Assembly: GCF_000183385.1 (NCBI RefSeq)
Contig: NC_014760.1
Coordinates: forward strand, 930,001 to 994,000
Reading direction: 5' to 3'
Source of the DNA: Mycoplasmopsis bovis PG45
GTDB lineage: Bacteria > Bacillota_I > Bacilli_A > Mycoplasmatales > Metamycoplasmataceae
DNA length: 64,000 nt
In this document: positions 55,231 to 64,000 of the stretch, one piece after another
Numbering within the stretch: position 1 is the stretch's first letter
How the letters are laid out: each line of letters opens with the position of its first letter
The notes under the pieces: model-generated
The model's input: the letters and a program-made list of their open reading frames with translations, nothing else
Database searches by the model: none
What the model was told of the DNA's origin: nothing
Made by a program: the position numbers and the translations under genes

Positions 55231-57925
55231 TATATTTTTTCTTGTAAATTAACCTGACTATCATTACTAATGAAATGTATAGAATTACCAAAGAAGCCAA
55301 TAATAAGTAGAACCAAGGATTAAGTGCTTTAAGTCCAAGCAATCCATTAAGTCCAGGAATATATGGTGTTGCAGTAACTATTGCAATTCCGCCTAATGTT
55401 GCAAATAGCAACATTCAAGACGGCCTTGATTGAATAAAAGGTATCTTCTCTGTTCTTATAAAATGAATTACTAAACTTTGTGTTCACATAGAAATTATGA
55501 ATCATCCTGTTTGGAACAATGCAATTCACTCTGTGGAATTAGGACTGATATTTGGATATAGCTTTGGAATAAATAGCCAGTTTAAAATAACAAAGGCTAA
55601 GATGTCTACAATAGAGCTAGTTGGGCCAAATCACAACATAAACTTTATAATGCTTTTGGTGTTGAACTTCCGTGGTTTTTGGATAAATTTGTTGTCAACT
55701 TTATCTCAAGGAATTGTTCCACATATAATGTCATAAACAAGATTTAAAAATAGTATTTGAGTTGCTAATAGTGGCACAAATGGCAATATTATCGCAGCAA
55801 TTAAAATACTAAAAATATTCCCAAAGTTGCTACTTAATGTCATCTTAATGTACTTGTTCATATTGGCATATGTCTTGCGACCTTCAACCACACCTGTTGC
55901 TAAAACATTAAGATCTTTTTCTAAAAGAATAATATTTGCACTTTCTTTAGCAATATCGACTGCGGTGTCCACAGAAATAGACACATCAGCCGTTTTCATA
56001 GCAGGAGCATCATTGATTCCATCGCCCATATAACCAACAACATGACCGTTGGCTCTTAAAGCTCCAATAATAATTGCCTTTTGATCTGGGCTTAATTTTG
56101 CAAAAATATTGTGCTTTTCAACAATTTCTCTTAATTCTTCATCATTTAGGTTAATTAAATCTTTACCAAGAATTACACCATCAGTTTTCATACCAACTTT
56201 GGCACAAATTGCTTTAGTTACTCTTGCATTGTCGCCAGTAAGAATTTTGACGTCCACACCGTGTTCATAGAGATTTTTGATGGCAGAGGCTGTTGATTCT
56301 TTTGGAGGGTCTAAGAATGCTAAATAACCAATTAATGTCATTTCCTTCTCATCAGAAACACTAAACTGTCCAACCTTATTTGGATTCTTTTTTCTAGCCA
56401 CAGCAATAACGCGCATACCTTGATCATTAAGTTTATCAACTTGAACAAGAACTTTATTGATCATTGTTTGATCTAAGCCAACAATTTTTCCATTAAGTTC
56501 TAAAGTATTGCATACTGATAATATTTCTTCAACAGCTCCCTTAGTTACCATTTCAATTCCGGTGTTTTTGTTCTTATTTTTAACTAAAACACTCATTCTC
56601 TTTCTGTTGAAGTCAAACGGAATTTCATCTATTTTCTCATAAACATTTTCTATATTTCGTAGCTCTTCATGAATATCGCTTAATTCGTCAGTTTTATTTA
56701 TTATTGATAAATCAAGTAAATTTTTAAGACCAGTTTGGTAGTAACTATTTAAAAATCCGTACCTTAAAACTCTTATATTTTCATTCCCTAAAACGTCAAG
56801 GTGCATCTCTAGTGCCACCTGATCCATTGTCAATGTTCCAGTTTTGTCAGTACAAAACACATCCATAGCACCAAAGTTTTGAATTGAGCTTAAGCTCTTA
56901 ACAATTGTCTTACTTTTAGACATTTTTGATGCGCCTTTGGCAAGCGTGCTTGTTACAATCATCGGTAACATTTCTGGGGTAAGACCAACTGCAACTGAAA
57001 TTGCAAACATTAAAGCTTCTAATCACTTTTGGCCATCTCTAAAATTCTTTGCTCCTGCAATTAAAAAAACAATTGGTACAACAGTGATCATTATTCTAAA
57101 AAGTAACCATGATATTGAGCTTATACTTTTTTCAAAATTAGACTTAACTGGCTTTTCATTAATTTTTTGCGCTACTTGTCCTAAGTAAGTTTCATCACCG
57201 GTTACTATTACTATTGCCTTTGCACTCCCGGAAATTATGTTTGATCCCATAAAGGCTAGATTATGCCTATCAGTAACATTTTGATATTCATAGTCATAGT
57301 CAATTGAAACAAATTTCTCAATTGCTTCACTTTCGCCAGTTAACGATGACTGAGAAACGAACAAATCTTTTGCACTAATAATCCTAACATCAGCAGGTAT
57401 AATATCTCCCGCTGCTAGATGAATAATATCTCCAACAACAACCTCATCAAGTGGAATTTCATAGTTTATTCCTTGTCTCTCAACCTTGGTGGTTGTTTGA
57501 ACCATTTTGACTAATTTGGCTGCAGATGAGCTACTTTTGGTGTCTTCAACAATATGTAAAATCCCGCTAATTATAACCATTGACATGATTATTATTATGG
57601 TTGCCGGTTCAGCACTTTCGCCTTTTCTTAGGGGTAAAATTATGTCAACAATTATTGAAATGAGTGAAAGAATAATCAAAATGATTGAAAATGGGTTGAA
57701 AAAAGCATCAACTATTCTTTTTAAAACAGAATTCTTGCTCTTTTTGCTTAAAATGTTGGCTCCGTACTCACTTTTATTTAAAACAACTTGCTCATCATTT
57801 TGAAATCCATTGACACTGGAGTTATATTTATTACAAAGTTCACTTATATTCATTTTTGATGCCGCAATAAGGTCTTGTTGCGCTCTAGATAAATTTGCAT
57901 TTTTATTTTTTTTGCTTTTTAACAT
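55217..57925 (-). CDS. mgtA: magnesium-translocating P-type ATPase
   Basis: The 902 aa P-type ATPase has an N-terminal cytoplasmic region, membrane pairs near residues 80-115 and 280-320, actuator domain with [12 protein letters not shown], the ion-path [11 protein letters not shown], phosphorylation site [14 protein letters not shown] (~residue 363), KGAVEEIL nucleotide pocket, [19 protein letters not shown] hinge, and a C-terminal six-segment membrane domain. GLTPEMLP is typical of the MgtA/B group. UGA Trp codons at 57020, 55703 and later. GAGAGGAG lies 7 nt before the ATG. No M-box riboswitch fits in its ~30 nt leader. Confidence 0.9.
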
Positions 57926-57961
57926 ATAACTCCTCTCTTTTTAATATATTTATATTAAAAA

Positions 57962-57967
57962 ATTATA
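57962..57967 (-). promoter_or_regulatory. -10 box of the P-type ATPase gene
   Basis: TATAAT about 37 nt before the ATG, with a normal ribosome binding site between. Confidence 0.55.
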
Positions 57968-58017
57968 AAGCATTATTCGCTTTTATAACTTCTCATGCTT
58001 ATTGTATTATTCTAAAC

Positions 58018-58044
58018 GAAAAAAGCACATAGTTGTGCCTTTTC
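58018..58044 (-). terminator. terminator of the ABC transporter operon
   Basis: Leftward stem AAAAGGCACA / TGTGCTTTTTT just after the ATP-binding protein stop. Confidence 0.85.
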
Positions 58045-59133
58045 TTATTCCCCTTTAAACAAGTCGATTTGGTCAGGGTTAACCGGATTTTTATTGACTT
58101 CTACTTTTTGAATTCTTCCTTCAACAACATAGACAATTCTATCAGCCATTGCTGCCATAACTGGGTTATGAGAAACCATTACAACAGTTGTTCCATTTTG
58201 TTTGTTTATTTCATACAAAATTCTAAGCACAATCTTAGTTGTACTTTCGTCCAATGCACCCGTTGGCTCATCAGCGAAAATAATCTCAGAGTTCTTAGAT
58301 AGTGCTCTCATAATTGAAACTCTTTGTTGTTGTCCTCCAGACATTTGAGAAGGGAATTTATGCATTTCTTCTTCCATTTCAAACTTTTTGAACAATTCAA
58401 TAATGTCTAATTTTTTCGACTTATCAGTTTGTAAATAACCACCAGTTTCGACATTATCATAAGCATTAAGATTAGCTAACAAATTATAGTTTTGGAAAAT
58501 GAAACTAACATGTTTTCTTCTAAATGAAGTCAATTTATTGTTTGATAAATAGGGAAGGTTTTCATCACAAACTATTACATCACCTTTAGTAGGTCTGTCT
58601 AAACCACTAATTAGATTTAGGAGCGTACTTTTCCCGCCACCAGAAACTCCGTATATAAGCATCATTTCACCTTGTTTAACATCCATTGAAACGTTTTTTA
58701 ATACTCTGGTAACAATATTATCGTTGACATAGTATTTGCTTGCATTTTTAACCTCAATTACTGTTCCTGGTGTATTTTTGGTATGAAAACCCTTATCCTT
58801 TTTTCTTGGTCTGCTGTTTATTCTATTCAAAATAGATCTTATTTTTCTAGGCACAATGATATTTTTGTTCTTGCTGTTCAGATCTAAAATATCAAACAAA
58901 TTTTCTTTAGTAATTTTAACGTTTGTGCCTATTTCAACAGTCTGTAGGTTCTCATCAATAATTTCTTCAGCACTTAGTTCTTGATCATTCTTATGTTTAT
59001 TTTTGCTTTCAATTTTTCTTTTATGCTTTGCCTTTGAGCTCAACTTATTGTTATCTAAATTACCATTTTTAACTGTCTCGGGTGACTCATCCATTTTAAA
59101 TAAGTCCTTGTCTTCATTATTGTTAATATTCAT
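58045..59133 (-). CDS. ABC transporter ATP-binding protein, MacB/LolD-like
   Basis: The 362 aa protein has an unusual ~125-residue Asn/Lys/Glu-rich N-terminal extension, then the ATPase domain: Walker A GVSGGGKSTLLN (~residue 158-169), LSGG-type signature MSGGQQQRVSIMRAL, Walker B IIFADEPTGALDE and H-loop VMVSHNPVM. It pairs with the FtsX-like permease, whose stop is 6 nt upstream; AAGGTAA overlaps that junction. The pair probably forms a mechanotransmission-type ABC system acting on lipoproteins, lipids or peptides at the surface. Substrate unknown. Confidence 0.9.
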   Translation of the reverse strand: MNINNNEDKDLFKMDESPETVKNGNLDNNKLSSKAKHKRKIESKNKHKNDQELSAEEIIDENLQTVEIGTNVKITKENLFDILDLNSKNKNIIVPRKIRSILNRINSRPRKKDKGFHTKNTPGTVIEVKNASKYYVNDNIVTRVLKNVSMDVKQGEMMLIYGVSGGGKSTLLNLISGLDRPTKGDVIVCDENLPYLSNNKLTSFRRKHVSFIFQNYNLLANLNAYDNVETGGYLQTDKSKKLDIIELFKKFEMEEEMHKFPSQMSGGQQQRVSIMRALSKNSEIIFADEPTGALDESTTKIVLRILYEINKQNGTTVVMVSHNPVMAAMADRIVYVVEGRIQKVEVNKNPVNPDQIDLFKGE

Positions 59134-59139
59134 AAGCTG

Positions 59140-62100
59140 TTATTTACCTTTCAATAAGTCAACAGGCTTCATCTTATTAATTGTTACTCAAACTGATATA
59201 GATGTTATAGCAAATATAGTAAGCATTAAACCTGAAGTAATAAGAACATGTCATCATTTTAATGATAATAGCAATGCAATTGAAGACGAAGAAAGCAAGA
59301 AACCGCTAAATACACTGATCAACGCAATTACAATTGGTATTGAAATAACTATAGCACTAACTAAGAATGGTATAAATGCACCAAAGAACATCATTAATTT
59401 TTCTTTTTGTGAGTATCCTAATATTGACCATATAGCTATATTTCTTTCATTTTCGCTGACAATGATTGATGACATTATAATCAGAATGATCAACGAAATC
59501 ACAAAGTTTATAACTATTATAAAAATACTAATTTGTTCTATGGTTGATCCAACCTGAAGAACAAAACCAACTTCAATATCTTTTGAATCGATTGAGCTGC
59601 TTAGAGCAATATACAATTTATTATTATAAATTTTGCTAAATTCATCAATATGCAACTTAGCAGAGCTCTTTGCGCTTTCATATAATGACTTACTAAATTC
59701 ATTTGCGCTTGAATCTAAGAATTTGGCAATTTCATTTTTAGTTAAACCATGTTGAGTTTCTATCACACCTTTTTTGTCAGGACTTCCAAATATTTCATCA
59801 AACATTTTTTCAACAGTTCCATTATCAAGTGAACTGACATCAAATCCATCAAGACCAGCTCAATATCCACTTACTGAATAAAGACCAGCAGATTCAGTGA
59901 CTTGAACAGGATTAGCATTCTGAGTAAGCACACCATTAAAACCATTATCAATGTCAGTCATACCTATTAATAGATTTGCTGCTTTGTGAGTTGTTATTAA
60001 CTCATCATTTATATATGTTGGATTTATGCCAACTATTTGGAATTTAGCATTTGTCTTTTTGTTGTACTCATTTTTTAAATCAGCCTGTTTCACAGGGTCA
60101 TTTTCATAAATTTTTTCAATTATTTTTTGCTTGTATCTGTCAACTCTATTTCCGATTTTGAAGTCAATTAAATCATTTATGCCTAATTTGTGTTTCTTAG
60201 CAAACACATCATTAACAACTAATGGATACACATTATTCTTAACTTCATATTTGTCTAAGACTTCATATAAATTATTACCTGCTTTGTCAATTAGCTTGAC
60301 TTTAGCATTTTTAAAATCAACAGGTTTTCTATATCCATATATCTTTGCAGATACATTATTATATGTTCCGCTTAAATATGTGTATGTTTCATCATAACTT
60401 TTATCAAATAAAACACCACCAAAGCCTATAAAATAGTCATTTACTCATTGTCTATTTAAGTCTGATTTATCAATTAATCAAAAGTCAGAACTGTTATTTG
60501 ATTTAGTTCAATTGCGGATAGGATTTGTTATTGATTTACCACTAGCAATCATCTTTTCATGTTGCTTTCTTATAACATCATTCTTTTTATATGCTCTTAC
60601 TAAGAAATCTCTGTATTCTTTCCTTCCACCAGAATTTCCTGTTTTGATAATCTTCATTACATATTCTTTATTAACTTCATCTCAATGAGCAAGTCTAAAA
60701 CTTCCTTGTTTATCATTAGGTGACTTGTAGTACTTAAAGAAATCATATTTCTTTCCAGATCCATCTTCATAAGACATAAGTCCATTTGAATCAACCTTGA
60801 TTATAGGCTTATTAGGATCAGTAATTAATTCTCCATTGTCATCAAGACTTTGTGTCCATTCTAATTGGTGGCCAACTAGATCTCTAATTTTATCTATTTT
60901 AGCCTTCTGACTATCAGGCATTCCGTTATAAGCAATTAATCATGGATCTGCTGATACACCTGCATCTACTGTAACATTAACGCTAAATTGTGACAGTATA
61001 TGCGGCGACTTATCACTTGGCATACCATTATCATTGTTATTTGGATTAATTATGCTTGACTTGCCAGGCTTAAAGTAATCTGCGGTCTCTCTATTTCCTT
61101 CATTCAATGAACCAATAGGAGTATAAATCAGGTTATTTAGTTCTTTTGGATTATATAATGAATAATCTCCGCCTTCAACAGTAGACGATTCTAAATCCAC
61201 CTTAAATTTATAATCTCTATTTTTATAAGTGTCATTAATTGTTTTATTGAAAGACTTAAAGTTAGCTAACCCGAACATTGTTGCTATTGATGTAAGTAGC
61301 ACAGAACTGCCAAAGGATGCTAATTTCCAGAAACCGCTATAAGCAAGAGTGAAACGGAAACGCTTCTTGACATTTTTCTTGTTAATAAACTTCTTCTTCA
61401 TAAATGTGAATAGTTTGCCTTTAGGAGCTTCGTCCACACCAGTAATTAAGTCAATTGAACTCTTTCTTAATGAAATAAGTGCCACTACTATAATTAACAA
61501 ACTCATTCCAATAAATGGAATAAACACATTAAAGAAAAGCGCGAAGAAGTCAAAAGGTATAGCCGACTTAGGCAGCGTTCAGTAATTAGAAAACACATTT
61601 TGTAATAGTATTTGTGTTCTAAACCCAATTGAATATCCTAATATACCACCAATTAATGAAGTTACCGCAGCAAACGATAATAATGAAATTGCAATCTCAA
61701 TTGATTTATAACCTTGTGCTAGTAATATACCAAATACTTTTGCCTTGTTTGCTATGTACCTTCTAATAATGAATATTATGGCAACTGACACCATAATAAT
61801 AAATAGTGTCATAAGAGCAATTATTGATGATGAAATAACACCTATCATTCTTTCAATTGTTGTGATTCTTAATGCTCTTTCAGGGTTAATTGGATCTAAT
61901 TCATTGTACAAAAAGACTCTCTTTAACTTATTAGCATCGCTAATCGAACTATCAACTATATTAATGATATTTCTTTTTGCAACTTCATTGCTGTTTTTCG
62001 AACCATTAACAACTAATAAATTCTTTTTAATAACATTTCCTTGATAAGCAGCAACAACTCTAGAAAAACCATAATTATTTAAATAAACTAATGCTTGATT

Positions 62101-64000
62101 CTGAGTATTAACTTGTAAATGATTTTCATCTATTACAGGGTAAATATAATCAATTGTTGTATCTTCACCAACTATTAAGAACTTAATGCCATTGACATCT
62201 AAAATATATTTATCATCAATTGTGTTAATTAAGCTCTCCATTTCAACATTGTTTTTTGGAAGTGTGCCATTATATATAGCTTTATTATTCTTCGCTAAGT
62301 ATGCATAATTAACTTTTGCATAGTAGCTATTAATATCATTAAACACTATATCTTTTAATTCTTTAGGTTCAACAATTCCGTTTATAACCTTACCAGCCAA
62401 GTTCATAAAGTCAATACCAAAAACTGTTGTTTTTTTGTTATTTTCATTAAATAACTTATTAATTCTAGCGCCATCTAAAGAAAGTGTAATTTCTTCATTG
62501 TAATCTAAAGGAACTAATGATGTGTCATTGTTTGATCATATTTGTTCAAAATAAGCTTCTAGTTCTGACTTTTTAGATTCATCTCTAATAATTTCTTCAA
62601 AATTACCAATTCTGCTTAAAACTATATATGCAAGATTGCCATTAATGCTTCCTAAATTTTTCTTTTGAGTTGAAAGAAATGAAGTCATTAACTGTGGATA
62701 CATACTTCTTAAGACTGGATTAATAATTATTCTAGATAGGCCAAATAGCTCAATTGGGAAGTTAATTTGCATAGATCTTGTAATTGATAATGCAATATCT
62801 CTTATGTCTCAAAATTCTTTAGTTGAAAAGTATTTATCTACTGACTTCTTAATAGTTTCATAATAAATACCGTTAGGTGCATAAATTTTGCCTTCTTCAA
62901 TAGGCTCTGTCTCATGTTTTGAGTATTGTTGACTGGCACCAATTAATCCTAAAAGCTCTATTAAACTGCGTTTTTGGCTAATTAAGTACTTCCTAAACTT
63001 TGGATTTTCGCTTGCTAATTTTTCGACTTTATCATTAGTAAATTTGCCGTTATTTTGATTAAATAATGTAACCTGTTCAGGCCTATGTAATGCTATTGAA
63101 AGCCCGAATTTATTGTCTGCAGAACTTGGTAAGTTTTCATCTTCGGCTAGCTTATTAATATGCTTTAATATATCTGAATCAATGCTTAATTTTAAGAAAT
63201 CGTTAATAAACTTTAATGCTTCTTTTTGGTTTGCTTCCTTATTAAATGCAAGCATATTAATTCAAGGCAATAGTAGATCAAAAGCTTGTGCACCTAGTGA
63301 AAATTTATTAGTTATGCTTGCTTGTCCATAAGCTCCAATTAAACTTTTAAATGTTTGCCAAGTGGCATCTCCATCACTAAAGTTGTTGAAGTCATAAATC
63401 AAATCAGCAAGCGTTTTATTTTTTTCATCAACAACCTTTATTTTTTCGTTTATGCTGGTTGTTGTTTGTTTAAGGAAGTTTTCTATATTAGTAAGTTTAT
63501 CAATTACTTGTTGATTAATAATCGTCTCATTAGAAATAACATTAAATCTTTTTAGTGTTTCAACTACTTTAACATCTAAATCAAATATATTGGCTGAGTT
63601 TCTTTTATGTAATAAAATGCTGATAATATGTTGTTTTGCTTTGTCAATTTCATTGAAAATTTGTTGATTTTTGAATATTGCTTTGGATTGGTCAGAACTT
63701 AAAAGTGCAGGGAAAAATGCAAGAAAGTCACTAAAGCTAAGTTTATCAGGATCACTATCTGGAATTATTGTTGTGCCTGTCCCATTTTCTACTTTTGATT
63801 CAGTAACCTTACTAGATAGATTAAACATCTTAATAAGATTATCTTTAAATTCTCTGTTTGTGCCTGGATTCTTGAATAATCCGTAAATTAAGGCCATCAT
63901 TCCATCTTTAGGTCTTATGGTTTTAAGTGCTACTTTTTCTTTTAACACCTTCTCTTTATTTAATTCATAATCAAATGTTGATTTTTTATATTCAAAATAA
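59140..64000 (-). CDS. large FtsX-like ABC transporter permease, N-terminus beyond the window
   Basis: At least 1619 residues in one frame once UGA is Trp (I checked the gaps 60232-60681 and 62407-62535 codon by codon and found no UAA/UAG). Two FtsX-type membrane modules are visible: one at about 61440-61930 (three to four helices: ISSSIIALMTLFIIMVSVAI..., SLLSFAAVTSLIGGILGYSI, FIGMSLLIIVVALISL) and one at about 59140-59560 (FIIVINFVISLIILIIMSSII...). They are separated by a ~600-residue presumably extracellular domain, and a further ~700 residues of Asn/Lys-rich domain precede the first. Operon with the ATP-binding protein. Confidence 0.88.

Noticed and set aside
57926-57968. M-box magnesium riboswitch before mgtA
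   Set aside because: The predicted leader is only about 30 nt, AT-rich and unstructured.

Overview
The window is mycoplasma DNA, most likely Mycoplasma (Mycoplasmopsis) bovis or its close relative M. agalactiae. It is AT-rich, and UGA must be read as tryptophan: most housekeeping genes (gyrB, der, gatB, plsC, tyrS and others) are open only under translation table 4. A tRNA-Trp with anticodon UCA lies at 41916-41990. The first 18 kb is a variable surface lipoprotein (vsp) locus: 13 genes share one signal peptide and one ~70 bp 5' block, and a tyrosine recombinase (xer1) sits at its edge. Thirteen vsp genes next to an xer gene fits the M. bovis type-strain arrangement as I remember it; the species call is inference.

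1-19.2 kb, vsp locus. Ten vsp genes point left and three right (290, 11307, 16867). Each encodes the same lipoprotein signal followed by a different mosaic of tandem repeats (86-87 residue blocks, or 6-12 residue Pro/Gly/Asn/Gln-rich units). Only vsp11 (15424-16182) has a clear -10 box abutting the shared block, so it is probably the expressed copy. It faces vsp12 across a ~0.6 kb segment bounded by inverted copies of the block, a natural promoter-flip switch for Xer1. Inside the locus lie an AbiE type IV toxin-antitoxin operon (9720-11187), an IS30-family element (12087-13485) inserted in a terminator hairpin with a 33 bp duplication, and a decayed IS3-family remnant (13808-14160) carrying a 35 bp IS30 end scar.

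19.3-36.9 kb, housekeeping genes. tRNA-Lys, RNase J, a lipoprotein and a DUF2779-type putative nuclease are on the plus strand. On the minus strand an eight-gene run acpS-plsC-scpA-scpB-rlu-gatC-gatA-gatB has overlapping or near-overlapping junctions. It is followed by cmk-der, an unknown gene, and dnaJ behind a degenerate CIRCE element. tRNA-Thr(GGU) and rbfA close the block.

36.9-49.4 kb. An IS1634-type element (36945-38817) is flanked by a 103 bp direct repeat that preserves the rbfA end, its terminator and the CCA end of the neighbouring tRNA-Thr(CGU). Then come tyrS and a tRNA-binding-domain gene, degV, tRNA-Trp(UCA), acpP, prmC-prfA (RF1), a Fic protein, a YitT-type membrane protein, gyrB, trxA and smpB.

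49.4-64 kb. Two inverted IS3-family copies (one degenerate, one intact) bracket a lipoprotein gene switched off by a C10 tract, a LacI-type regulator, the SRP RNA gene, a small membrane protein and tRNA-Leu. After them come a magnesium-type P-ATPase, a MacB-like ATP-binding protein and a very large FtsX-like permease that runs off the right edge.

A recurrent gene-start pattern is visible: several genes have TATAAT exactly 6 (sometimes 7) nt before ATG and no Shine-Dalgarno sequence, which implies leaderless mRNAs. I used it to choose several starts.
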